Made by a program: the position numbers and the translations under genes. Below are positions 7,767 to 16,501 of a stretch of 64,000 bases of DNA, in pieces; within the stretch, counting starts at the first letter, position 1, and every line of letters starts with the position of its first letter. This DNA is from Thermomonospora echinospora (lineage in GTDB: Bacteria > Actinomycetota > Actinomycetes > Streptosporangiales > Streptosporangiaceae): positions 62,001-126,000 of the forward strand of contig NZ_FNVO01000012.1 in the NCBI RefSeq assembly GCF_900108175.1, written 5' to 3'. Below the pieces are notes generated by a model that was not told where the DNA came from, did no database searches, and was given only the letters and a program-made list of their open reading frames with translations.

Positions 7767-8750
7767 ATGTTCTCGGCGATTGTCATCGAGAAGGGCGAGG
7801 CGGGACAGACCGTCGCGCTGAGGAGCCTGGACGAGGCGGAGCTCCCGGAGGGTGACGTCGGCATCGACGTCGAATACTCCACGCTGAATTACAAGGACGG
7901 TCTCGCCGTCACCGGCAGGTCGCCCGTGGTGCGCAGCTTCCCGATGGTGCCCGGCATCGACCTGGCGGGCGTCGTCACCGACAGCGCGCACCCGGACTGG
8001 AAGAAGGGCGACCGCGTCGTACTCAACGGCTGGGGCGTGGGGGAGACCCACTGGGGTGGCCTCGCCCAGTGTGCCCGCCTCAACGGGGACTGGCTCGTAC
8101 CGCTGCCCGACGCCTTCACCGCACGGCAGGCCATGGCGATCGGCACGGCGGGCTACACGGCCGGCCTCTGCGTGGATGCCCTGCTGGACCGCGGCGTACG
8201 CCCGGACCAGGGCGAGATCCTTGTGACGGGGGCGACGGGCGGCGTCGGCAGCGTCGCGATCGCGCTCCTGGCCAAGGCGGGCTTCCCGGTGGCCGCCGCC
8301 ACTGGGAAGCCCGCGGAGGCCGAGTACCTTCAGCGCCTCGGCGCCACCACGGTGCTGGACCGCGCCGAACTCGCCGAGCGCGGCAAGCCACTGCAAAAAG
8401 AGCGCTGGGCGGGCGTCGTCGACTCCGTCGGCAGCCACACGCTGGCGAACGCCTGTGCGCAGACCCGCTATGGCGGCACGGTCGTGGCGTGCGGACTGGC
8501 CCAGGGCATGGACTTCCCGGCCACGGTCGCCCCGTTCATCCTGCGCGGCGTGTCCCTGATCGGCATCGACAGCGTGATGGCGCCCAAACAGCGGCGCCTG
8601 GCCGCCTGGGACCGCCTGTCACGCGACCTGGACGTGAACGCCCTCGATGAGATCGCCCAGGAGATCGCGCTGGCGGACGCGATCGCCGCGGCGGACCGGC
8701 TCATGGCGGGCACGGTCCGTGGACGCATCGTCGTCGACGTCAACCGCTGA
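7767..8750 (+). CDS. acuI: Acrylyl-CoA reductase (NADPH), AcuI/YhdH family
   Basis: A 327-residue zinc-free medium-chain reductase very close in layout to E. coli YhdH (AcuI), which reduces acryloyl-CoA to propionyl-CoA with NADPH. Diagnostic segments are [38 protein letters not shown], the Rossmann loop [16 protein letters not shown] at about 152-167, and [15 protein letters not shown] near 260. The start is ATG 7767, matching the family N-terminus (MFSAIVIEK); an upstream TTG would add eight residues. It is the first gene of a three-gene operon, with 12 bases to the hydratase gene. A role in acrylate or propionate-type CoA metabolism is likely. Confidence 0.9.
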   Translation: MFSAIVIEKGEAGQTVALRSLDEAELPEGDVGIDVEYSTLNYKDGLAVTGRSPVVRSFPMVPGIDLAGVVTDSAHPDWKKGDRVVLNGWGVGETHWGGLAQCARLNGDWLVPLPDAFTARQAMAIGTAGYTAGLCVDALLDRGVRPDQGEILVTGATGGVGSVAIALLAKAGFPVAAATGKPAEAEYLQRLGATTVLDRAELAERGKPLQKERWAGVVDSVGSHTLANACAQTRYGGTVVACGLAQGMDFPATVAPFILRGVSLIGIDSVMAPKQRRLAAWDRLSRDLDVNALDEIAQEIALADAIAAADRLMAGTVRGRIVVDVNR

Positions 8751-8762
8751 ACGGGAGCACCA

Positions 8763-9950
8763 ATGAGCGACCAGCCCGTAAAAGCCGAACTCGACCTGTC
8801 CGACGTCGACCACCGTGTGGGCAAGCCCGTCGGCGGAGGGCAGCTGTGGGAGCCGTGCAGCGCCTCCGACATTCGCCGCTGGGTGATGGCGATGGACTAC
8901 CCCAACCCACTGCACTGGGACGAGGAATTCGCCCGCGAGACCAGGTTCGGCGGCATCGTCGCACCGCAGTCCGTCGCGGTGGCCCTGGACTACGGGCATG
9001 GCGCGCAGCCCGCGTGCGTAGGGCACATCCCCGGCAGTCACCTGATCTTCGGTGGTGAGGAGTGGTGGTTCTACGGCTGTTCCGTACGGCCAGGGGACAA
9101 GCTGTTCCAGGAGCGACGGTTCCACGACTACAAGGTGGTGGAGACCAAGTTCGCCGGGCCCACGATGTTCTCGCGCGGGGACACCATCCACCGCAACCAG
9201 CACGGCGCCCTGGTGGCACGCGAGCGGTCCACCGCGATCCGCTACCTCGCCTCCGAAGCCGAAAAACGCGGCATGTACGAGAACCAACTCGGCGCCGTCA
9301 AGCGGTGGACCGCCACCGAGCTGGACGAGATCGAGAAGGTCCGGCACGACTGGATCCTGTCGAACCGCACGGGCGTCTCACCGCACTTCGAGGAGGTGAA
9401 CGTCGGCGACAGGCTGCCACGACGCGTCATCGGCCCGCACAGCATCGCCGGCTTCACCACCGAGTACCGCGCCTTCCTGTTCAACATCTGGGGCACCTTC
9501 CACTGGGTCGCGCCGCCCGGCGTCGAAGACCCGTGGATCAACCAGGACCCCGGCTGGGTGGAGGGCTTCGCCTTCGACGAGGAAGGCGCCAGGATCGACC
9601 CGCGCAAGCGCGACGGGCTCTACGTGGGTCCTTCCCGCGGCCACATCGACGCCGACAAGGCCGGCGAGGTCGGCATGGCCCGCGCCTACGGCTACGGCGC
9701 GACGATGGGCGCCTGGTGCACCGACTACCTCGCCTACTGGGCCGGCCATGACGGCATGGTGCGCCACTCCAAGGCGGACTTCCGGGGACCCGCCTTCGAG
9801 GGGGACGTGACCTACTTCGACGCCGAGGTCGTCGGCAAGCAGACCGAGTCGTCGTGGGGTGTGCCGCTCGTCCAGGTGAAGCTGCGCCTGACCAACCAGG
9901 ACGGCGGGGTGCTGGTGGACTGCACGGCCGAGATCGAGCTGCCGTTCTAG
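8763..9950 (+). CDS. MaoC-like double-hotdog acyl-CoA hydratase
   Basis: The 395-residue protein is a MaoC/FAS1-like dehydratase with two hotdog regions. The N-terminal one contains MDYPNPLHWDEEFA and FGGIVAPQSVAVAL (about 40-75); the C-terminal one starts near residue 200 and carries the YGYGATMGAWCTDYLAYW segment, with GHDGMVRHSKADFRGPAF as the typical beta region. Such enzymes add water to 2-enoyl-CoA or remove it. ATG 8763 has GGGAGCACC just before it and follows acuI by 12 bases. Between acuI and a CoA ligase it could hydrate acryloyl-CoA or a related enoyl-CoA; the exact substrate is inference. Confidence 0.82.
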   Translation: MSDQPVKAELDLSDVDHRVGKPVGGGQLWEPCSASDIRRWVMAMDYPNPLHWDEEFARETRFGGIVAPQSVAVALDYGHGAQPACVGHIPGSHLIFGGEEWWFYGCSVRPGDKLFQERRFHDYKVVETKFAGPTMFSRGDTIHRNQHGALVARERSTAIRYLASEAEKRGMYENQLGAVKRWTATELDEIEKVRHDWILSNRTGVSPHFEEVNVGDRLPRRVIGPHSIAGFTTEYRAFLFNIWGTFHWVAPPGVEDPWINQDPGWVEGFAFDEEGARIDPRKRDGLYVGPSRGHIDADKAGEVGMARAYGYGATMGAWCTDYLAYWAGHDGMVRHSKADFRGPAFEGDVTYFDAEVVGKQTESSWGVPLVQVKLRLTNQDGGVLVDCTAEIELPF

Positions 9951-9977
9951 CGGGCGGAAGCGAGAGGAGTGCGAGCG

Positions 9978-11654
9978 ATGAACCCGGATCCGTCGATCGT
10001 GTCAGGCCCGCCGTTCGGTGAGGAGCCGGGGCTCGGGGCGCTCACGCTCCCCGGCTTCCTCCGCGAAGTGACGCAGATGTACGGCGAACGCGAGGCGCTC
10101 GTCCTGCACACCGCGGACGGGGTCACGCGCTGGACGTACGCCGAGCTCTGGGAACGCGCCGTCGAGGTCGCCCGCGCGCTGCGCGCGTGCGGGGTGGGCA
10201 AGGACGGCCGCGTGGGCGTCCTGATGACGAACCGCCCCGAGTGGGTCGCGGCGGTCTTCGGCGTCTCGCTCGCTGGGGGCGTGGCCGTCGCGCTCAGCAC
10301 GTTCTCGACGCCGGCCGAGCTCGACCACCTGCTGCAGGTCTCCGGCGTGTCGGTGCTGCTGTTCGAGCGGACGGTGCTGGCGAAGGACTTCGCCGCCATC
10401 GTGACCGAACTGGAGCCGGAGATCGCCACGGCCGAGCCTGGCGCCCTGCGGTCGGCGAGGTATCCGTTCCTGCGCAGCCTCGCACTGGTCGGGGACGCCG
10501 CGCCCGGGATCGACACCTGGGGCACCTTCCTGGCGCGCGGTCGGCAGGAGCCACGCGAACTGGTCGAGGCGACGGCCGCCGCGACGCGGCCGAGCGACAC
10601 AGCCGTGCTGTTCTTCTCGTCCGGCTCCACGAGCAGGCCGAAGGGGATCCTGAGCGCGCACCGCGGCGTCACCACCCAGTTGTGGCGGTTCCGCCGGATG
10701 TACGGGTTCAGCCCGCAGGACGGCGTCCGCTGCTGGACGGCCAACGGCTTCTTCTGGTCCGGCAACTTCGGCATGGCGCTCGGCGCGACCCTCTCCGGCG
10801 GCGGCGCCCTCGTGCTGCAACCCACCTTCGACGCCGCCGAGGCGCTCGAACTCATGCAGCGGGAGCGGGTGAACTTCCCGGTCGCCTGGCCGCACCAGTG
10901 GGCGCAACTGGAGGCCGCGCCCAACTGGAGCGAGACGGACCTGAGCAGCATGCGCTTCGTGGACTTCAACACCCCGATCGCGCGCCACCCCACGGTGTCG
11001 ACCGAGTGGTACGAGCCGGGCCACGCCTACGGCAACACCGAGACCTTCACCATCTCCACCTGCTACCCGGCCAACACCCCTGCGGAGGTGCACGCGGGAA
11101 GCAGCGGCGAGCCGCTCCCGGGCGTGACCGTCAAGATCGTCGATCCGATCACCGGTGCCGTCGTCCCGCGCGGCGAACACGGCGAGATCTGCGTCAAGGG
11201 CCCCACCCTCATGCTGGGCTACCTCGGCACCCCGCTCGACGAGACGCTCGACGCCGAGGGCTTCTTCCCCACCGGCGACGGCGGCCGCCTCGACGCGGCC
11301 GGCCGGCTCTTCTGGGAGGGCAGGCTCACCGACATCATCAAGACGGGCGGCGCGAACGTGTCGCCGCTGGAGGTGGACGAGGCGATCGCCGGGCACCCCG
11401 GCGTCAAGATCGCCAAGACCGTCGGCGTGCCGCACGAGACGCTCGGCGAGGTCGTCGTCTCCTGCGTCGTGCCGCACGAGGGCGCGCGGCCACAGGCCGA
11501 CGAGATCCGCAGGGCGCTGCGGGAACGCCTGGCGAGCTACAAGGTGCCCCGGCACGTCCTGTTCTTCCGCGAGGACGAGATCGCCCTCACCGGAAGCGCC
11601 AAGATCAAGTCCAGCGACCTGCGGAAACTGGCCGCCGAGCGGCTCCGGGGATAG
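9978..11654 (+). CDS. Acyl-CoA synthetase (ANL superfamily)
   Basis: A 558-residue AMP-forming ligase that activates a carboxylic acid to its CoA thioester. The P-loop-like motif is FSSGSTSRPKGI (about 213-224), the A5 region is GHAYGNTETFTIS, and the hinge and C-terminal motifs are FFPTGDGGRLD and GRLTDIIKTGGANVSP; the catalytic lysine region is LTGSAKIKSS near the end. I chose ATG 9978, which follows GAGAGGAG at eight bases; an upstream GTG would add three residues. It ends the acuI operon. Substrate is not shown by sequence; by context a short unsaturated acid is possible. Confidence 0.88.
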   Translation: MNPDPSIVSGPPFGEEPGLGALTLPGFLREVTQMYGEREALVLHTADGVTRWTYAELWERAVEVARALRACGVGKDGRVGVLMTNRPEWVAAVFGVSLAGGVAVALSTFSTPAELDHLLQVSGVSVLLFERTVLAKDFAAIVTELEPEIATAEPGALRSARYPFLRSLALVGDAAPGIDTWGTFLARGRQEPRELVEATAAATRPSDTAVLFFSSGSTSRPKGILSAHRGVTTQLWRFRRMYGFSPQDGVRCWTANGFFWSGNFGMALGATLSGGGALVLQPTFDAAEALELMQRERVNFPVAWPHQWAQLEAAPNWSETDLSSMRFVDFNTPIARHPTVSTEWYEPGHAYGNTETFTISTCYPANTPAEVHAGSSGEPLPGVTVKIVDPITGAVVPRGEHGEICVKGPTLMLGYLGTPLDETLDAEGFFPTGDGGRLDAAGRLFWEGRLTDIIKTGGANVSPLEVDEAIAGHPGVKIAKTVGVPHETLGEVVVSCVVPHEGARPQADEIRRALRERLASYKVPRHVLFFREDEIALTGSAKIKSSDLRKLAAERLRG

Positions 11655-11670
11655 GCGCCGTTCCGGCCGT

Positions 11671-12549
11671 TCACAGCCGGGACCCGGCGGGCAGCGACGT
11701 CGCCGATCCCCGGCTGTCGAAGGCCCGGATCATGCCGTCCTGGGTGAAGGACGCGAGAAGGCGCCCGTCCTCGGTGAGGATCTGGCCACGGACGTGGCTC
11801 ATGCCGGCGCCGGCATAGACGCTCTCGTGGTGGTAGCGGATCCAGCCGTCCCACCGCACGGGATCGTGGAAGCTCACCCCGATGCCCATGACCGCGGTCG
11901 AGACCGTGTGATGCGCCTGGGAGGTGCCGATCCCGGGATGCGCGCGCATCGTGGTGGAGATGGACAGATGCCCGGTGAAGTGCGCCAGCAGCGCGCGGCG
12001 CAGGTCGTCGCGCTCGGGTACGGCGTCGTAGTGCACCCAGGCGTCGATGATCGGTGGCCCCACCTCGTCGGGGCTGCCGTAGTCCTTGATCCCTTCGAGG
12101 CGGATCCGCCTGCCGCGCAGCGGCATGTCCACAGGATGGGCCGCGTCGGGACCGGCGACCGGCGGCCCTGTCCACCTGTCGTGCCGGATGACGTCGGGCT
12201 GCGGGTGGTCCAGCAGTACGGTGCCGGTCGCGCAGATCCGATCGCGCTGCCCGACGGTGACCGTGGCGCTGGCGAACGAGCGCCCCGCACGTACCGGCGT
12301 GACGGTGAACTCCAGTCGCTCGTCCGGGTCGGCCACGGCGACGAACAGCGCGTGCGCCGAACGCACCGTCCGCCCCGGCAGGGCCTTGCCCGCGGCGATG
12401 AGGGACTGGGCGAGGATCTGGCTGCCGTCGACGACCTGCCGCCCCCCGCCGTCGCTGTCACCCGCGAAACGTGCCGGGGCCGCCGGGGCCGTGTCGAGCG
12501 GCTCTACATCGAAGATGGCGAGCATCCGCTCCAGCGACGACCCGGTCAT
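11671..12549 (-). CDS. TesB-like acyl-CoA thioesterase
   Basis: A 292-residue double-hotdog protein of the acyl-CoA thioesterase II type. The N-terminal half has VDGSQILAQSLIAAGKAL and the PGRTVRSAHALFVAVADP segment; the C-terminal half has STTMRAHPGIGTSQAHHTVS and ends with the typical GRLLASFTQDGMIR strand. TesB-type enzymes cleave acyl-CoA to acid and CoA. ATG 12549 overlaps the stop of the upstream DUF427 gene (ATGA). The gene converges on the CoA ligase, with only 16 bases between the stops. It may limit acyl-CoA build-up from the neighbouring operon. Confidence 0.8.
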   Translation of the reverse strand: MTGSSLERMLAIFDVEPLDTAPAAPARFAGDSDGGGRQVVDGSQILAQSLIAAGKALPGRTVRSAHALFVAVADPDERLEFTVTPVRAGRSFASATVTVGQRDRICATGTVLLDHPQPDVIRHDRWTGPPVAGPDAAHPVDMPLRGRRIRLEGIKDYGSPDEVGPPIIDAWVHYDAVPERDDLRRALLAHFTGHLSISTTMRAHPGIGTSQAHHTVSTAVMGIGVSFHDPVRWDGWIRYHHESVYAGAGMSHVRGQILTEDGRLLASFTQDGMIRAFDSRGSATSLPAGSRL

Positions 12550-13085
12550 GGCCGTACCCCGGTGAACCTGCCGGTGCCGATGGTCACGCGGACCGCGTCC
12601 TGGTCGAATGCGACATACCCCGCCAGCCGGGCGACCTGGGGAAACGGCTCCGGATAGCTCCACGCGACACCCGGCCCCGCACCGCCTGAGGCCCGCCAGT
12701 ACACGGCCTGTCCCTTGAACGGGCAGACGGTCCGCCGGTCGATCGGCTCCAGACGTGAGAAGTCGACCGCGTCCCTGGGGAAGTACACGACCAGCCCGTG
12801 ATCCTGCTCGTCGACGATCAGGCAGGCGTCGCTGTGGGCCAGCCGGGTCTCACCCAGCCAGGCGGTCATGGCATTGGTACGGGCAAGAAGCTCAACGCGG
12901 TAGTCCGGCCGCTCGTCGTACATGGACCGCACAGGTGCCGACCCCAAGGTTGCGACCTCACTCTCTCCGGCGAGGCGGACCCGAGGCGTCCATGGCCCGC
13001 TCCGCTCTGCCAGGCAGGTGCTCAGCCATCTCCCAGGCAGCATGCCAACCTTGAAGGGCCGTTCGCAAGTAGTGAAAAGCCTCAT
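12546..13085 (-). CDS. DUF427 domain protein
   Basis: A DUF427 (beta-tent fold) protein. The family block runs from YDERPDYRVELLARTNAM through HSDACLIVDEQ, YFPRDAVDFSRLE and TVCPFKGQAVYW to the end. The longest frame gives 179 residues, but the first 54 do not look like DUF427 and the true start may be ATG 12923 or an intermediate ATG at about 13043 (preceded by AAGG). Function of DUF427 is not known; it is often found beside fatty-acid or CoA genes. Here it is coupled (ATGA) to the thioesterase gene. Confidence 0.72.
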   Translation of the reverse strand: MRLFTTCERPFKVGMLPGRWLSTCLAERSGPWTPRVRLAGESEVATLGSAPVRSMYDERPDYRVELLARTNAMTAWLGETRLAHSDACLIVDEQDHGLVVYFPRDAVDFSRLEPIDRRTVCPFKGQAVYWRASGGAGPGVAWSYPEPFPQVARLAGYVAFDQDAVRVTIGTGRFTGVRP

Positions 13086-13182
13086 CTTCGCAAAGGAGAA
13101 TGTGAATACCAGGAGGGCGGGGAGGGCGGTGCCGCCGTGCCGTTACGATCGGGTGCCACGGTCGCTTGTGCGGAAGGGGATC

Positions 13183-13422
13183 ATGTCCGATCAGTACGAG
13201 GCGGTGTTCGCCCGCTACGACACCGATGGAGATGGGCAGCTCACCGTGGACGAGGTGACCGCGGCGATCGCGGGGATGTTCCCTGAGACCGAGGTGGACG
13301 ATCTGTCGGGGATCGTCGCGGCGCTGTTCGCCGAGTACGACGCCGATCACGACGGGCTGCTGTCGGTGGCCGAGTTCGTGCCCCTGGCGGAGAACCTCCC
13401 CGAACTCGGCTCCGCGGACTGA
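13183..13422 (+). CDS. Small two-EF-hand calcium-binding protein
   Basis: A 79-residue acidic protein with two canonical EF-hand loops: DTDGDGQLTVDE (residues 11-22) and DADHDGLLSVAE (about 53-64). Both keep Asp at 1, 3 and 5, Gly at 6 and Glu at 12, so calcium binding is expected. There is no signal peptide, so it is cytoplasmic, a buffer or sensor like other small actinobacterial EF-hand proteins. ATG 13183 is preceded by GGAAGGGG at close spacing. It is a single gene between DUF427 (divergent) and the flavoprotein gene (convergent). Confidence 0.88.
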   Translation: MSDQYEAVFARYDTDGDGQLTVDEVTAAIAGMFPETEVDDLSGIVAALFAEYDADHDGLLSVAEFVPLAENLPELGSAD

Positions 13423-13454
13423 GGCGCGGGCCGGGCGGCCCGCGCGTTCGCACG

Positions 13455-14087
13455 TCAGTACTGGTTCGTCTCGGCGTCCAGGTCCAGCCCCTTGTCGATC
13501 TCCTCCGCGGAGATCTCCTTGAGGCCCAGGTGGTCCTTGGCGATCCGGCCGAGCGTGGGCAGGCTCCCGCGGTCCGGCCAGGTCTCGGGCCGCCACAGCG
13601 ACGAGCGCAGGAACGCCTTCGCGCAGTGCATGTACAGTTCCTCGACCTCGACGAGGATCGCCAGCCGCGGCCGCTTGCCCTGGACCGTCAGGTCCTCGAA
13701 GAACGGCGCGTCCGACACCAGCGTCGCGCGCCCGTTCACCCGCAGCGTCTCGTTCATCCCCGGCACGATGAACAGCAGCCCGACGTGCGGGTTGTGCAGC
13801 ACGTTGCGGATGCTGTCGAGCCGGTGGTTGCCGGGCCGGTCGGCGAGCACCAGTCGGTGGTCGTCGAGGACCAGCACCGACCCGGCGGGGTCGCCCCGGG
13901 GCGAGACGTCGCAGGTCCCTTCCGAGTTCGCGGTCGCCAGCAGCACGAACGGCGAGTGCGCGATGAGCGTGCGCGCGTGCTCGTCGATCCGGGCGATGTC
14001 CTTGTCCCAGATGGTCTGTGACGGCTCCTGCACGATCTCCCGAAGCTCGGCCTCGGTCCGCACCGTACGGATCTCAGAAGAATGCAC
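13455..14087 (-). CDS. PPOX-type FMN flavoprotein, IdeR-boxed
   Basis: The 210-residue product is a pyridoxamine-phosphate-oxidase-fold flavoprotein of the MSMEG_1061/DR2398 group. Visible are the N-terminal helix, SPFVLLATANSEGTCDVSPRGD (about 46-67, the FMN-binding beta hairpin region), LADRPGNHRLDSIRN, and NPHVGLLFIVPGMNETLRVNG. GTG 14087 is the start; TATATT (14099-14094) ends six bases before it, so the transcript is probably leaderless. A DtxR/IdeR-like box covers the promoter, which suggests repression by iron. The family is usually only called FMN-binding; with this regulation and a siderophore importer nearby, a reductase for ferric siderophore or haem release is a reasonable guess. 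Confidence 0.82.
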   Translation of the reverse strand: MHSSEIRTVRTEAELREIVQEPSQTIWDKDIARIDEHARTLIAHSPFVLLATANSEGTCDVSPRGDPAGSVLVLDDHRLVLADRPGNHRLDSIRNVLHNPHVGLLFIVPGMNETLRVNGRATLVSDAPFFEDLTVQGKRPRLAILVEVEELYMHCAKAFLRSSLWRPETWPDRGSLPTLGRIAKDHLGLKEISAEEIDKGLDLDAETNQY

Positions 14088-14097
14088 CGTCCAAATA

Positions 14098-14116
14098 TAA
14101 GGTGAGCCTAACCAAC
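14098..14116 (-). promoter_or_regulatory. IdeR/DtxR-type iron box before flavoprotein gene
   Basis: The 19 bases TAAGGTGAGCCTAACCAAC match the iron-box consensus (TTAGGTTAGSCTAACCTAA) at 15 of 19 positions. The site overlaps the upstream end of the -10 element of the flavoprotein gene, a placement suited to repression. Confidence 0.6.
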
Positions 14117-14175
14117 CGGTGTGCCGAGGTGCCCACCGTCCGGGGAGCCCGCCGCCGGACGGCCGTGCGGCGGCC

Positions 14176-14241
14176 GGCGTTCAGCGGACGTGGCGCCTGG
14201 CGTTCGGCGGACGTGGCGCCTGGCGTTCGGCGGACGCGGCG
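14176..14241 (+). repeat. 23-bp tandem repeat, about 2.9 copies
   Basis: A unit beginning GGCGTTC and ending GGCGCCT (23 bp) is repeated at 14176-14198, 14199-14221 and partly at 14222-14241, with one or two changes. It lies in the non-coding interval between the iron box and the AraC gene. No function is evident. Confidence 0.7.
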
Positions 14242-14365
14242 AGCGGTCGCGCCTACCGCCCGGAGGGCGGATCCGGTGCCCTGACCAGCGCCTCCGCCCG
14301 AAAGTGCCGATCTGTCGTTGCAGTACCATGCCGCTCGTGTCCCGCCGTGCCGACCGCGCCCTCCC

Positions 14366-15139
14366 ATGACCAGGCAGACCCGCACGCTGCCCGCCCTCGC
14401 GGCGGGGCCGGTCGAGATGCCGTTCGCGATCCTGAGCTGGAGCGAGACCTTCGCTCACGACACCACCTGGAACGAGCACTCCCACCCCTTCCACGAACTG
14501 CTGTGGAACGAGCGGGGCGCGTCCACGGCCGTGGTGGGGACGCGGGTCTGGACGATCACCCCCACCCTGGGCCTGTGGATGCCCGCGGGCACGCTGCACT
14601 CCGGCTCGGCGATCGCCGGCACCTGGTGCCGCGCCGGCTTCTTCGGCTTCGGCACCATGACCCCGATCTCTCCCACCCCCGTCGGCGTCGAGATCACTCC
14701 GCTGCTCCGGCTGCTGCTGGAACGGCTCGCCGACACGGAGCTGCCGGCCGGGTCGCGGGCGGTGACCGAGGCGATGGTGCTCGACGTTCTCACGCCCTCC
14801 CCGCGCGAACTGCTCGTGCAGATGCCCACCTCCGACCTGCTGCGTCCGATCGCCGAGGCGGTCAGGGACGATCCGGGCGATCGACGGACGCTGGAGGACT
14901 GGGCGTCCCGCCTCGGCGTGAGCGCCCGCACGCTCACCCGTGCCTTCAACGCGGAGACGGGCACCAGCTTCGCGCGGTGGGTTGCGGCGGTGCGCGCCCA
15001 GCACGCGGTCACGCTGCTCACCCGGGGCTGGGAGGTCGACGCCGTGGCCGAGGAGGTCGGTTATCGCTCGGCGAGCGCGTTCGGCGCGGCCTTCCGGCGG
15101 ACGACCGGGCTGACCCCGGGATTCTTCCGGGCGCGCTGA
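14366..15139 (+). CDS. AraC-family transcriptional regulator
   Basis: A 257-residue regulator. The N-terminal half is a cupin-like sensor (WNEHSHPFHELLWNERG, then WMPAGTLHSG). The C-terminal AraC domain has both helix-turn-helix parts: LEDWASRLGVSARTLTRAF and VDAVAEEVGYRSASAFGAAF, followed by the closing TGLTPGFFRAR. ATG 14366 was chosen as the first residue of the cupin domain; an upstream ATG at 14318 would add 16 residues without similarity. The layout resembles NimR-like regulators that sense small ligands. Its position before a siderophore importer suggests that it may sense a siderophore or act in metal uptake, but no target site was identified. Confidence 0.85.
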   Translation: MTRQTRTLPALAAGPVEMPFAILSWSETFAHDTTWNEHSHPFHELLWNERGASTAVVGTRVWTITPTLGLWMPAGTLHSGSAIAGTWCRAGFFGFGTMTPISPTPVGVEITPLLRLLLERLADTELPAGSRAVTEAMVLDVLTPSPRELLVQMPTSDLLRPIAEAVRDDPGDRRTLEDWASRLGVSARTLTRAFNAETGTSFARWVAAVRAQHAVTLLTRGWEVDAVAEEVGYRSASAFGAAFRRTTGLTPGFFRAR

Positions 15140-15297
15140 GGCTCCGGAATGCCGAAGACCACCTTCGCCGCCCCTCTTCGAACGGTACGGCCTGGCGTAC
15201 GTGCCGCTGCCCCCGCGCACGCGCCGGCACCCTCGGGTACGGACCGTCGCCCGGCCCGCATGTCCCGATCTCGACAACGGATGTCCGAAAAGGTTGA

Positions 15298-15327
15298 TTG
15301 CGACAACTCGGTCATTTCTCCTACAGT
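15298..15327 (+). promoter_or_regulatory. Promoter of siderophore-uptake operon
   Basis: TTGCGA (15298-15303) and TACAGT (15322-15327) are separated by 18 bases. The expected transcript start is near 15334, the first base of the iron box that follows, leaving a leader of about 124 bases before the first gene. Confidence 0.55.
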
Positions 15328-15333
15328 GCGGAC

Positions 15334-15352
15334 TAAGGCAAGCCTTACCTAA
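15334..15352 (+). promoter_or_regulatory. IdeR/DtxR-type iron box before siderophore operon
   Basis: TAAGGCAAGCCTTACCTAA agrees with the iron-box consensus at 15 of 19 positions and keeps the symmetric AAGGC-AGCCTT core. It covers the predicted transcript start, the usual position for iron-dependent repression. Confidence 0.72.
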
Positions 15353-15457
15353 CCGTTTTGGGGCTTGTGACAGTGCGGTGCGCCGCTGCACGGACGCGTT
15401 CCGCGATCCAGCCGTGCGAGGGCCGACACCGGCGGAATTCGGAAAGTGGAGTACGGA

Positions 15458-16501
15458 TTGAAGCGTCCACGCAGCCTTCGCATCCTCGCCGTGGCGGCCG
15501 TCCTGCTGGGCGGCATCGTGGCCTGCGGTGACTCGTCGGAGAAGACCACCCAGGAGAGCACGAGCAGCAGCAGCTCGAACGCCTTCCCCATGACGATCGA
15601 GCACGCGCTGGGCAAGACCACCATCCAGAAGAAGCCGGCCCGGGTGGCCACGGTCAACTGGGCCAACCACGAGGCGCCGCTGGCCCTCGGCGTCGTCCCG
15701 GTCGGCATGGCCGCCGCGAACTTCGGCGACGACGACGGCGACGGGCTCCTGCCCTGGGTGGAGGAACGCCTGAAGGAGCTGAACGCCAAGACGCCGGTGC
15801 TGTTCGACGAGACCGACGGCATCGACTTCGAGGCCGTCGCCGACACCAAGCCGGACGTGATCCTGGCCGCCTACTCGGGCCTGACCAAGCAGGACTACGA
15901 CACCCTGAGCGAGATCGCCCCCGTGGTGGCCTACCCGAAGGCCGCGTGGGCGACCCCGTGGCGCGAGATCATCCGGATGAACAGCAAGGCCATCGGGCTC
16001 GCCGACGAGGGCGAGCGGCTCATCGCCGACATCGAGGGCGACATCCGCACGGTCGTCGCGAAGTACCCGCAGCTCAAGGGCAAGTCGGCGATGTTCATGA
16101 CGCACGTCGACCCCAACGACGTGAGCCAGGTCGGCTTCTACACCACGCACGACACCCGCACGCTGTTCTTCGAGGACCTCGGGCTGAAGATCCCGGGCAG
16201 CATCGCCGAGGCGTCCAAGGGCACCGACAAGTTCGCCCTGACCCGCAGCGCCGAGCAGTCCGACCTGTTCAACGACGTCGACATCATCACCGGCTACGGC
16301 GACGAGAAGGGCGAACTGCTCGCCAAGCTCCGCAAGGACCCGCTGCTGTCGAAGATCCCCGCCGTCCAGCGCGGCTCGGTGTACCTGCTGCCCGACAGCA
16401 AGCCGCTGGGCACCGCCGCGAACCCGACCCCCCTGTCCATCTCGTGGGTGCTGGAGGACTACGTCAAGGCACTCGCCGAGGCCGCGGAAAAGGTCAAGTG
16501 A
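15458..16501 (+). CDS. Siderophore-binding lipoprotein (FecB/FepB type)
   Basis: A 347-residue periplasmic-binding-protein-type lipoprotein that should capture a ferric siderophore at the cell surface. The N-terminus has a charged start, a hydrophobic stretch and a lipobox ending GIVAC near residue 24. The mature part has the helical-backbone fold of class III binding proteins: RVATVNWANHEAPLALGVVP, VLFDETDGIDFEAVADTKPD and PDVILAAYSGL. TTG 15458 is preferred because GGAG lies six bases upstream; GTG 15446 is possible. Its stop overlaps the permease start (GTGA). Controlled by the promoter and iron box upstream. Confidence 0.9.
   Translation: MKRPRSLRILAVAAVLLGGIVACGDSSEKTTQESTSSSSSNAFPMTIEHALGKTTIQKKPARVATVNWANHEAPLALGVVPVGMAAANFGDDDGDGLLPWVEERLKELNAKTPVLFDETDGIDFEAVADTKPDVILAAYSGLTKQDYDTLSEIAPVVAYPKAAWATPWREIIRMNSKAIGLADEGERLIADIEGDIRTVVAKYPQLKGKSAMFMTHVDPNDVSQVGFYTTHDTRTLFFEDLGLKIPGSIAEASKGTDKFALTRSAEQSDLFNDVDIITGYGDEKGELLAKLRKDPLLSKIPAVQRGSVYLLPDSKPLGTAANPTPLSISWVLEDYVKALAEAAEKVK

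Noticed and set aside
10002-11555. Minus-strand frame of about 500 codons over the CoA ligase
   Set aside because: Composition is arginine/glycine/glutamine rich and without domains; the plus strand has all ANL motifs.
14018-14300. Short frames around the 23-bp tandem repeat
   Set aside because: They translate the repeat into arginine-rich low-complexity sequence and overlap an iron box and promoter.
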